Below, in pieces: positions 8,477-16,335 of a stretch of 64,000 nucleotides of DNA. The notes under the pieces were generated by a model. It worked only from the letters and a program-made list of their open reading frames with translations, had not been told where the DNA came from and did no database searches. Positions within the stretch are counted from its first letter, which is position 1. The number at the start of each line of letters is the position of its first letter. Origin of the DNA: Sphingobium cloacae (GTDB taxonomy: Bacteria; Pseudomonadota; Alphaproteobacteria; Sphingomonadales; Sphingomonadaceae); assembly GCF_002355855.1 (NCBI RefSeq), contig NZ_AP017655.1:2013501-2077500 (forward strand). The letters run 5' to 3'. The position numbers and the translations under genes are program-made.

Positions 8477-8539
8477 TGCTCCCGCGAAGGGGCGCGCCCG
8501 GTTCGGATAGTGGGACCGGGGCCCGTCTTCGCGGGAGCA
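8477..8539. repeat. REP-like inverted repeat between bamB and der
   Basis: TGCTCCCGCGAAG (8477-8489) is repeated in perfect inverted form at 8527-8539, separated by 37 bp that are rich in G and C. Sequences of the CTCCCGCGAAG type are, to my knowledge, common intergenic palindromes in sphingomonad genomes, so a dispersed REP-like element is likely. A transcript hairpin is an alternative reading. Confidence 0.6.
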
Positions 8540-8599
8540 TTCATGTTTTGACGCCTGATGTGCTAACAGGCAACCGAAGAAAGGAAACGGGCTCTCATC

Positions 8600-9967
8600 A
8601 TGCTGCCCACTGTTGCCATTGTCGGGCGGCCCAATGTGGGCAAGTCCACCCTTTTCAACCGGCTGGTGGGCAAGAAGCTGGCACTGGTCGACGACCAGCC
8701 CGGCGTCACGCGCGACCGGCGCGAGGGGCAGGCGAACCTGCTGGGCGTCGACTTCACCATCATCGACACCGCCGGTTATGAGGATGAAGACCCGCAGACC
8801 CTGCCCGGCCGGATGCGGATGCAGACGCAGGCGGCGGTGGAAAGCGCCGATGTCGCGCTGTTCCTGATCGACGCGCGCGCGGGCATCACCCCGCTGGACG
8901 AGGAAATCGGGCGCTGGCTGCGCGAAGGCGACGCGCCGGTGGTGCTGGTCGCCAACAAGGCGGAGGGCAAGGCCGCCGAGCCGGGGGTGATGGAAGCCTT
9001 CAGCCTGGGCCTGGGCGACCCCATCCCCTTTTCCGCCGAACATGGGCAGGGCCTGGCCGACCTGTTCCAAGCGCTCCTCCCCCATATCGACCGCGAGGAG
9101 GAGGAAGAGGAAGGCGAACCGGACGAGGCCGATCTGGAAGCCGCGCCGCTCAAGCTCGCCATCGTGGGCCGTCCCAATGCGGGCAAATCGACGCTCATCA
9201 ACCGGCTGCTGGGCCAGAACCGGCTGCTGACCGGGCCGGAAGCGGGCATCACGCGCGACAGCATCGCGGTGGACTGGACATGGACCAGCCCGGACGGGCA
9301 GGACCGTCCCGTCCGCCTGATCGACACCGCCGGGATGCGCAAGCGCGCCAAGGTGCAGGACAAGCTGGAAAAGCTGGCCGTGTCCGACGGCCTCAACGCC
9401 GTCAATTTCGCCGAGGTCGTGGTGCTGCTGCTCGACGCCACGCGGGGGCTGGAGGCGCAGGACCTGCGCATCGCCGACAAGGTGCTGGAGGAAGGGCGCG
9501 CGCTCGTCATCGCGCTCAACAAATGGGACACGGTGGACAATGGCTCGGCGCTCTATCAGGGCATCAAGCAGGCGTTGTCCGATGGCCTCGCGCAGGTGCG
9601 CGGCGTGCCGATCATGACCGTCTCCGCCGCGACGGGCAAGGGACTGGACGATCTGATCCGCGTCGCCTTCGACACGCGCACGGCCTGGTCGCAGCGCGTA
9701 TCGACGGGCATACTCAACCGCTGGTTCGAGCGCGCGCTGGAGGCCAACCCGCCCCCCGCGCCGGGCGGCAAGCGGATCAAGCTGCGCTACATCACCCAGA
9801 ACAAGACCCGGCCGCCGACCTTCGTGCTGTTCGGCACGCGGCTGGACGACCTGCCCGAAAGCTATCGCCGCTATCTGGTGAACGGCATCCGGAAGGAACT
9901 GGGTTTCGGCGCGGTGCCGGTGCGGCTGACGCTGCGGAGCGCCAAGAATCCCTATGCCAGCAAATAG
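8600..9967 (+). CDS. der: Ribosome-assembly GTPase Der (EngA)
   Basis: Der is the tandem-GTPase factor for 50S ribosome maturation. Two complete G domains are visible: GRPNVGKST near residue 8 with DTAGYED, and GRPNAGKST near residue 190 with DTAGMRKRAKV and NKWD. A KH-like C-terminal domain ends with VPVRLTLRSAKNPYASK. The linker between the G domains is very acidic (EEEEEEGEPDEADLE). Length 455 is typical. It follows bamB across the REP-like repeat, and its last 14 bases overlap the TusA-like gene. Confidence 0.97.
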   Translation: MLPTVAIVGRPNVGKSTLFNRLVGKKLALVDDQPGVTRDRREGQANLLGVDFTIIDTAGYEDEDPQTLPGRMRMQTQAAVESADVALFLIDARAGITPLDEEIGRWLREGDAPVVLVANKAEGKAAEPGVMEAFSLGLGDPIPFSAEHGQGLADLFQALLPHIDREEEEEEGEPDEADLEAAPLKLAIVGRPNAGKSTLINRLLGQNRLLTGPEAGITRDSIAVDWTWTSPDGQDRPVRLIDTAGMRKRAKVQDKLEKLAVSDGLNAVNFAEVVVLLLDATRGLEAQDLRIADKVLEEGRALVIALNKWDTVDNGSALYQGIKQALSDGLAQVRGVPIMTVSAATGKGLDDLIRVAFDTRTAWSQRVSTGILNRWFERALEANPPPAPGGKRIKLRYITQNKTRPPTFVLFGTRLDDLPESYRRYLVNGIRKELGFGAVPVRLTLRSAKNPYASK

Positions 9968-10175
9968 CGCGGTCCTGGTGAATGCGCGGGGGATGAAATG
10001 CCCCTGGCCCGCGCTGCGCGCCGCCCGTGCGATGCGAAGCGCCGGGGCGATCATCGTCGAAGCCGACGATCCCGTCGCGCCGGGGGAACTGGAGGCGCTG
10101 GCCCGGCAGCAGGGATGGGCGTTCGAGGCGATGGACGGCAACCGCTTCTCGCTGCGCCAGGATCGGGCGGGTTAA
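9954..10175 (+). CDS. TusA/SirA-family sulfur-carrier-like protein
   Basis: A 73-residue protein with the TusA/SirA signature: LVNARGMKCPWPALRAARAM places the conserved Cys at 16 inside CPxP, followed by a strand with VEADDP and a second helix (ELEALARQQGW). Family members relay sulfur for tRNA thiolation or molybdenum-cofactor and redox pathways. The start overlaps der by 14 bases in another frame, so translation is probably coupled. No partner sulfur genes are adjacent, so which pathway it serves is unknown. Confidence 0.8.
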   Translation: MPANSAVLVNARGMKCPWPALRAARAMRSAGAIIVEADDPVAPGELEALARQQGWAFEAMDGNRFSLRQDRAG

Positions 10176-10280
10176 GGGGCCGAAAGCCTGCCCAGTGCTC
10201 CCCATGTCCCGCCCCCCGCTTTAACAGGCTGTTTACACGCAACCTCTATGGTCATTCCGCTTGAGCAAGGAGTGATCGGG

Positions 10281-10721
10281 GTGTCCCACGACGATGCCGA
10301 CTTGGTGAACTGGCAGGAGTTCGCGCGCGCACGGGCCGAACTGGCCGCGGCCTTCGCGCGGATTCTGGGCTATTTCCGGGAGGATGGCGACAAGGCGATC
10401 GGCCTGATCGAACAGGCCTTCCGCAGCCGGAACGCCGCGGCGCTGGTCAGTCCCGCCCACAAGCTGAAAGGGGAAGCGGCCCAGTTCGGCGCCCATCGGT
10501 TGAGCGCCATGGCGGAAGAGATCGAGATGGTCGCGCGGCGCTGCGTCGAATCGCATGAAGGGCCGGACGAACTGATCGAGATCGTGGTCTCGCTGCGCCC
10601 CTGCTTTGCCGAGACGCTGACGCTGCTCGACCGGGAAGTCAATCCGCCGGCCCCACGCAAGGCGGCTGGTTTCGGTCGGCGCGCGCCGGGCGCGGCCATC
10701 GGGTTCGGGCGGGCGGGCTGA
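10281..10721 (+). CDS. Orphan Hpt (histidine phosphotransfer) domain protein
   Basis: The 146-residue protein is a four-helix Hpt domain: [14 protein letters not shown] carries the phospho-accepting His at residue 60 with the expected Lys and Gly following, and [10 protein letters not shown] is the next helix. Hpt proteins shuttle phosphate between hybrid kinases and response regulators in the cytoplasm. No kinase or regulator is adjacent. The open frame begins at 10248, but AAGGAG at 10267-10272 lies 8 bases before a GTG at 10281, which I prefer. The last 25 residues are a basic, glycine-rich tail outside the domain. Confidence 0.83.
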   Translation: MSHDDADLVNWQEFARARAELAAAFARILGYFREDGDKAIGLIEQAFRSRNAAALVSPAHKLKGEAAQFGAHRLSAMAEEIEMVARRCVESHEGPDELIEIVVSLRPCFAETLTLLDREVNPPAPRKAAGFGRRAPGAAIGFGRAG

Positions 10722-10774
10722 CCGCCGACGATTTGGTATTGAAACAAAACTGGCCCTGCCCCCATATGCGGGCC

Positions 10775-11782
10775 ATGACCCGTCTCTCGATGCTCGACCT
10801 GGTTCCCGTCGCTGAAGGCAGCGATGTCGCGACCGCCCTGTCCCACGCCGCCACGCTGGCCGCCCATGCCGAAAAGCTGGGCTATCACCGCTATTGGGTG
10901 GCCGAGCATCATGGCATGGCGGGGATCGCGTCGGCGGCGACGGCGGTGGTGCTGGCGCATGTCGGCCATGCGACATCCTCCATCCGCATCGGCGCGGGCG
11001 GCATCATGCTGCCCAATCATGCGCCGCTGCTGATCGCGGAGCAGTTCGGGACGCTGGCCGCGCTCTTTCCGGGGCGCGTCGACCTGGGGCTGGGCCGCGC
11101 GCCGGGATCGGACCAGCGCGTCGCGCAGGCGATACGGCGGAACCTGTCGGGCGGGCCGGACCAGTTTCCCCGCGACGTGATGGAGCTGCAGGCCTTTTTC
11201 GCGGACGACCCGCGCCTTGGCATCCAGGCGACGCCCGGCGCGGGCGCGCAGGTGCCGCTCTGGATTCTGGGGTCCAGCCTGTTCGGGGCGCAGCTCGCCG
11301 CCGCGCTGGGCCTGCCCTATGCCTTCGCATCCCACTTCGCACCGGCGGCGCTGGACGAGGCCATCGCTCTTTATCGCCGCGATTTCCGTCCATCGGTGCA
11401 GTTGGGCACGCCCTATGTGATGGCGGGCTTCAACGTCTTTGCAGCCGACAGCATGGACGAGGCGCAGTTGATCGCCACCTCCATGCAGCAGACTTTTATC
11501 CGCCTGCGCACCGGTGGCCAGCCCGGCAAGCTGCCGCCGCCCCTGCCCCATTATCCTGAAACGCTGCCCGTTCAGGCACGCATGATGCTGGACGAGGTGA
11601 TGAGCGCCTCCAGCATCGGCACGCAGGCCGATGTGGAGCGCGACCTGGCCGCCTTCATCGACCGGACGAACGCCGATGAGATCATCGTCGGCGGGCAGAT
11701 CTACGACGCACAGGCGCGGCGGCGCAGCTTCGCCATCGCCATGGCGGCCCATCAGGCGATCGACGCACGCAAAGCCGCCTGA
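10775..11782 (+). CDS. Luciferase-like (LLM class) flavin-dependent oxidoreductase, MsnO8 type
   Basis: A 335-residue LLM-class protein with [10 protein letters not shown], the active-site neighbourhood [12 protein letters not shown], and [42 protein letters not shown] (quoted in parts: the residues after IRIGAGG are [14 protein letters not shown]). This matches the LuxA-like TIM-barrel group called MsnO8, F420- or FMN-dependent monooxygenases of unknown substrate. The ATG at 10775 begins the conserved MTRLSML segment; ATGs at 10766 and 10733-frame alternatives exist and no clear ribosome site decides. It stands alone, convergent with the acyltransferase gene 4 bp beyond. Confidence 0.85.
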   Translation: MTRLSMLDLVPVAEGSDVATALSHAATLAAHAEKLGYHRYWVAEHHGMAGIASAATAVVLAHVGHATSSIRIGAGGIMLPNHAPLLIAEQFGTLAALFPGRVDLGLGRAPGSDQRVAQAIRRNLSGGPDQFPRDVMELQAFFADDPRLGIQATPGAGAQVPLWILGSSLFGAQLAAALGLPYAFASHFAPAALDEAIALYRRDFRPSVQLGTPYVMAGFNVFAADSMDEAQLIATSMQQTFIRLRTGGQPGKLPPPLPHYPETLPVQARMMLDEVMSASSIGTQADVERDLAAFIDRTNADEIIVGGQIYDAQARRRSFAIAMAAHQAIDARKAA

Positions 11783-11786
11783 CCGC

Positions 11787-12869
11787 CTACGCTTCGCGCA
11801 AACGGCCCCCGCTGAGGAACGCCGCCACGCCCGGCGCCATGCGGCTGAGCAACGTGCCCAGCAGGACGACGGCGGCGAGCACGAGGAAAGGCTGCGCGAT
11901 CAGGTAGAAGGGATAGAAAGGCGAGCCCAGCTTGCCGAACACCATGCCCAGCAGCGGTCCGCCCAGCCAGATCAGGATCAGGTGCACGCAGAACAGCAGG
12001 AAGGCATAGGGCTCGATCCTGAGCAGCAGGCCGCGCGCGCGGCTGCCGGCCAGCGCCCATGACAGCCGCCAGAAAAACAGCGCCGCCGCGATCCGCACCG
12101 CCATGTCCAGCGCCGCGCCCGGCACGCCGGACGGATCGGGCCCCGGCGGCAGGATCAGGGAAAGCTGAAACGACATGAGCAGAAGGAAGGGCATGGCCGC
12201 CGCCCAGAAGGGCAGCGCCGCCGTCCGGTCAGCCAGAGTCCCGCGCCGGGCCAATATGCCGATCACGAAAAAAAACAGGATGGACGGGCGCATCAGCACC
12301 GGCGGTCCGAGACCGGCGACCTGGCAGGCGAGCGCCGCGCCCGCGACCGTCGCCAGCATCCAGCCCGGCAGGCGCACCAGCAGCGGCGCGGCCAGCATGC
12401 ACAGGAACAGGTCGCGCAGGAAAGGCATCTGCACATTGATGTCGGGATTGCGGCTGACGATGAAGAGTTCCTGCATCACCCATTCCGCCGATCGGGGCAC
12501 GGGCGCGAGCATGTGGAACAGGAAGGCCGCGCCGGACACCAGCAGGATGGCCAGCGCATTCCATGTCAGCATGGGCAGCAAGATGGTCTGCGCCTTGCGC
12601 CCGACATGGTCGCTCCAATCCAACGTCCGGGACGATCCGCCCACCAGCCAGCCGGAGATCAGGCCCAGCAGGGGGACGGCGCTGTGCCCGAAAATATCCA
12701 TTAGGACCCAGCGCAGGCTTTCCTGCCAGGTGCCGCGCAACTGGGCCAGGTCGCCGCCGCTCAGGCCCGTCCAGGCATGGACATAGACCACGCCCAATAT
12801 GCACAGGACCCGGGCAATGGAAATGGCATCCGATTGGCGCGCGGGATTCATCGTCAATCTGCTCTGCAC
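11787..12869 (-). CDS. Acyltransferase-3 family membrane protein
   Basis: This 360-residue protein has the N-terminal Acyltransferase_3 pattern (SIARVLCILGVVYVHAW, catalytic His in VYVHAW) followed by about ten membrane helices. Family members (OafA/YrhL, OpgC, NodX) transfer acetyl, succinyl or other acyl groups to sugars of surface polysaccharides or small molecules across the inner membrane. Nothing adjacent reveals the acceptor. An alternative start is the Met of MNPARQS at 12851. It is divergent from the HerA-like gene. Confidence 0.85.
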   Translation of the reverse strand: MQSRLTMNPARQSDAISIARVLCILGVVYVHAWTGLSGGDLAQLRGTWQESLRWVLMDIFGHSAVPLLGLISGWLVGGSSRTLDWSDHVGRKAQTILLPMLTWNALAILLVSGAAFLFHMLAPVPRSAEWVMQELFIVSRNPDINVQMPFLRDLFLCMLAAPLLVRLPGWMLATVAGAALACQVAGLGPPVLMRPSILFFFVIGILARRGTLADRTAALPFWAAAMPFLLLMSFQLSLILPPGPDPSGVPGAALDMAVRIAAALFFWRLSWALAGSRARGLLLRIEPYAFLLFCVHLILIWLGGPLLGMVFGKLGSPFYPFYLIAQPFLVLAAVVLLGTLLSRMAPGVAAFLSGGRLREA

Positions 12870-13094
12870 GCGGACTCCGGATCGTTACCCATGTACAATG
12901 TACTGACGCCCCTCATGTTCCTCCAATCCGGTCCAAAACGGACTCGCGGCAAGCGCCGCTTAATCTTTTTCCCGCGATCATGCCCATATTTTCGCCCGAT
13001 TCGACCGCGCATAAGCCAATTTTTACCAATGAGCGCTAGCGTCCTCCTGTTTGCCGGAAGATGAACCGGTGCTTTGGGGGGACAGGTAAAGTCT

Positions 13095-14753
13095 ATGAGC
13101 TACATGCCGGAGGCAGCCCATTTCAAACCGGCCGCCGCACCCGTTCCCCTGTCGCTGGTCGGCCCGGTCGGCATCGTGTTCGAAGCATCGGGATCCAGTT
13201 CCCGGATCATCCTCGACGCGGTGCGGCTGGAACAGCTTTCCGAACATGGCGATCCCTGCATCGCAACCGCCGGGCAGGTCGGCAGCCAGGTGAAGATGCG
13301 CGTCGGCCCATGCTGGCTGATCGCCAACATCCGCGCCATGGCGCTGGATCGCGAGAATAACGACACCATCGTCGCCGACATCGATTTCCTGGGTGAGGGC
13401 GAAGAGGATGCAGCCAGCCGCGCCATCTGCAATTTCCGCCGCGGCGTCACCCGCTATCCCCGGCCCGGCGCGGAAATCCATCCGGTTTCCAGCGAGGACA
13501 TGCGGCAGATCTACGCGGCGGAGGACCAGCCCCATGTGCAGATCGGCACCATCTATCCGACCGTCGACACGCGCGCGGCGCTCTATGTCGATGCGATGCT
13601 GGGCAAGCATTTCGCGCTGCTGGGATCGACCGGCACCGGCAAGTCGACCAGCGCCGCGCTGATCCTGCACCGCATCTGCGACCTGTCGCCGCAGGGGCAT
13701 ATCGTGATGATCGACCCCCATGGCGAATATGGCGCGGCCTTCGCCAGCAACGGCGCGGTGTTCGACGTCAACAATCTGGCGCTGCCCTATTGGCTGATGA
13801 ATTTCGAGGAGCATTGCGAGGTGTTCGTGACCTCGCAAGGGGCGGAGCGCACCGTCGACAGCGACATCCTCGCCAAATGCCTGCTCGCCGCGCGGTCCAA
13901 GAACCGGCTGGCCGAAAGCATCGGTCGGCTGACGGTCGATTCGCCCATTCCCTACCTGCTGTCCGACCTCACCAACATCCTCCAGAACGAGATGGGAAAG
14001 CTGGAAAAGGGCACGGGTGCGCTACCCTATATGCGGCTCAAGACCAAGATCGACGAAATCCGGTCCGACCCGCGCTATACCTTCATGTTCTCCGGCATGC
14101 TGGTGGCCGACACCATGCAGGATTTCCTCGCGAAGATCTTCCGCCTGCCTTCCGGGGGCAAGCCGATCTCCATCATCGACGTGTCGGCCATGCCGTCCGA
14201 CATCACGTCGGTCGTCGTGTCGGTGCTGTCGCGGCTGGTGTTCGACTATGCGCTCTGGGCGCGGGACGAGCCGCAGCGCCCCATCCTCCTCGTCTGCGAG
14301 GAGGCGCACCGCTACATCCCCAGCACCACGAGCGGATCGGGCCAGGCCGTGCGCCGCATCCTGGAACGGATCGCCAAGGAAGGCCGCAAATATGGCGTGT
14401 CGCTGGGCCTCATCACCCAGCGTCCGTCCGATCTGGCGGAAGGCGTGCTGTCGCAATGCGGCACGATCATCTCCATGCGCCTCAACAACGACCGCGACCA
14501 GGCGTTCGTGAAGGCCGCCATGCCCGAAGGCGCGCGCGGCTTTCTCGATTCGATCCCGGCGCTACGCAATCGGGAGGCGATCATCTGCGGCGAAGGCGTG
14601 GCCGTGCCGATCCGCGTGGCGCTCGACACGCTGGAGGAAGAGCGCCGTCCCGCTTCGGGCGATCCGAGCTTCACCGAGCTATGGCGCCAGACCGGCGGCG
14701 AGGCGGATATTCTGGACCGCACCATCACGCGCTGGCGTTCCCAGGGGCGCTAG
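13095..14753 (+). CDS. HerA-like ATP-binding protein (HAS barrel plus FtsK/HerA ATPase)
   Basis: A 552-residue ATPase. An N-terminal beta-rich HAS-barrel region (residues 1-150) precedes a HerA/VirB4-type motor with Walker A LLGSTGTGKSTSAALIL near residue 176, Walker B ILLVCEEAHRYIP near residue 396, and the late motif GLITQRPSDLAEGVLSQCGT. HerA proteins are hexameric DNA translocases usually paired with nuclease NurA in archaea; many bacteria carry HerA-like proteins alone or with other nucleases or Sir2 proteins in defence. No partner is adjacent here. The ATG at 13095 is used; the frame is open from 13074 with a TTG. Confidence 0.85.
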   Translation: MSYMPEAAHFKPAAAPVPLSLVGPVGIVFEASGSSSRIILDAVRLEQLSEHGDPCIATAGQVGSQVKMRVGPCWLIANIRAMALDRENNDTIVADIDFLGEGEEDAASRAICNFRRGVTRYPRPGAEIHPVSSEDMRQIYAAEDQPHVQIGTIYPTVDTRAALYVDAMLGKHFALLGSTGTGKSTSAALILHRICDLSPQGHIVMIDPHGEYGAAFASNGAVFDVNNLALPYWLMNFEEHCEVFVTSQGAERTVDSDILAKCLLAARSKNRLAESIGRLTVDSPIPYLLSDLTNILQNEMGKLEKGTGALPYMRLKTKIDEIRSDPRYTFMFSGMLVADTMQDFLAKIFRLPSGGKPISIIDVSAMPSDITSVVVSVLSRLVFDYALWARDEPQRPILLVCEEAHRYIPSTTSGSGQAVRRILERIAKEGRKYGVSLGLITQRPSDLAEGVLSQCGTIISMRLNNDRDQAFVKAAMPEGARGFLDSIPALRNREAIICGEGVAVPIRVALDTLEEERRPASGDPSFTELWRQTGGEADILDRTITRWRSQGR

Positions 14754-14759
14754 GCGGGA

Positions 14760-16214
14760 TCACCCGACCGGCGCGATGCGTCCGGCCGGTTCGCTTTCCG
14801 CATGGACCGATTCGCGGCATTCCTCCTCGTGCAGCGGCACGATCAGCTTTGCCTTGCGCCAGCCTCCGTGCAGGTAAAGGGCGGCCGCCAGCACCATCGA
14901 AGCGGCCGATCCGACCGAAAAGCTGTACCAGAGCGCATGGGCCCCGATATGCGGATAGGCCCAGTAATAGAAGCCCAGCCGGACCCCGAACAGGGTGAAG
15001 ATCAGGATCAGCAGCGGGCGGACCACCACGCCGTTCGCGCGCATCACACCGAACAGGATCATGGCAAGCCCGAACAGCATGAAGCTCCAGCTGGCGCGGA
15101 GCTGCATCTCCCACGCGGCGGCGCTCGCGGCTTCGTTATGGCCCAGGAACAGCGCCAGCAACGGCTCGTGAAAGAGCAGGATGATGACGATCATCGCGCC
15201 GGTGATCGCCAGCAGGTAAAGCATGCCATAGCCGGTGATGCGGCTGATCCGGTCCCAGCGGTCCGCGCCGATATTCTGCGCCGCCATCGCGCTCACCGCC
15301 GCGCCCATCGCCATGGCGGGCATCTGGAGATAGGTCCATATCTGCTGCGCCGCGCCATAGGCGGCCGTGACGATAAAGCCTTCGCGGTTGACGAGGCCGA
15401 TCATCACCAGCCCCGACGCGGACATGACGATCATCTGCAACCCCATGGGAAGGCCCTTGCCCAGCATCACGCGGACTTCCTGCCAGGCCGGGCGCAGATA
15501 GGCGATCTCTCCCCCGCGCAGGCGAAGCGGCAGCTCCTTCGCATAGGTGTAGCAGACAAGGCCGATCAGGCTGACGAAGCCCGCGATCGCCGTGGCCGCC
15601 GCCGATCCGGCGATGCCCAGCGCCGGGAAAGGCCCCAACCCCAGGATCAGCACCGGGTTCAGCACCAGATCGATGCCGACGCTGACGAACATGAAGATCA
15701 GCGGCGTGCGGGCGTCGCCCGTGCCGCGCAGCCCCATCATCATCATGACGCTGAGCAGGGTCGCGGGCATCGCCACGAAAATGACGCGCAGATAGACGAG
15801 CGCAAGGCCGAAGGCTTCGGGCGGCGTCCCCAACAGGTGCAGCAAAGCGGGGCTGCCGATCCATCCGCCGATGCCCACCGCCATCGCCAGCAGGAAACAG
15901 AAGCCGACCGCCGATCCGAAGGCCCGCCGCGCCGCGTCCACATTGGACGCGCCCATCGCCTGCGCGACCATCACCGTGGAGGCCATGCCAAAGCCGAACA
16001 CCACGGAGAACATCAGGAACATGATGATGTTCGCGTTGGCCGTCGCCGCCAGCGCCTGCGCGCCGAGGAAGCGGCCGACCCAGATCGCGTTGATCGATCC
16101 GTTCAGCGACTGGAGGACATTGGAGGCGAGCGTTGGGATGGCGAACAGCAGCAGGGTCGATGCGATCGGACCCTGTGTCAGGTTCCTTGCGCCGGTCGTC
16201 GTTCCTGCCGCCAT
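14760..16214 (-). CDS. MATE-family multidrug/sodium antiporter
   Basis: 484 residues with twelve predicted helices and the MATE pattern of two homologous halves; IPTLASNVLQSLNGSINAIWVGRF is the first helix region and GMASTVMVAQAMGA lies in the first half (quoted as short segments). MATE proteins export cationic drugs, dyes or secondary metabolites using sodium or proton gradients. It is convergent with the HerA-like gene (6 bp apart) and lies upstream of nothing obviously related, so substrate is open. Confidence 0.9.
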   Translation of the reverse strand: MAAGTTTGARNLTQGPIASTLLLFAIPTLASNVLQSLNGSINAIWVGRFLGAQALAATANANIIMFLMFSVVFGFGMASTVMVAQAMGASNVDAARRAFGSAVGFCFLLAMAVGIGGWIGSPALLHLLGTPPEAFGLALVYLRVIFVAMPATLLSVMMMMGLRGTGDARTPLIFMFVSVGIDLVLNPVLILGLGPFPALGIAGSAAATAIAGFVSLIGLVCYTYAKELPLRLRGGEIAYLRPAWQEVRVMLGKGLPMGLQMIVMSASGLVMIGLVNREGFIVTAAYGAAQQIWTYLQMPAMAMGAAVSAMAAQNIGADRWDRISRITGYGMLYLLAITGAMIVIILLFHEPLLALFLGHNEAASAAAWEMQLRASWSFMLFGLAMILFGVMRANGVVVRPLLILIFTLFGVRLGFYYWAYPHIGAHALWYSFSVGSAASMVLAAALYLHGGWRKAKLIVPLHEEECRESVHAESEPAGRIAPVG

Positions 16215-16335
16215 GCCTCCCCCTCCCCTTGCGAGCCTTCCTGCCGAGGATCGCGGCCTTCCGCTTGAAAGGGAAGGACGAAATTCGACAGGCGCGACAA
16301 AAACGGCAGACGGCGGGGGGCGGTTCCTTGAGGCC

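Noticed and set aside
8477..8539. Inverted repeat as an intrinsic terminator of bamB
   Set aside because: The loop is 37 bases and no T-run follows; a REP-like element fits better.
12870..13094. GTACAATGTAC near 12892 as an operator
   Set aside because: Short imperfect dyad with no second copy or regulator gene nearby; no further feature seen in this gap.
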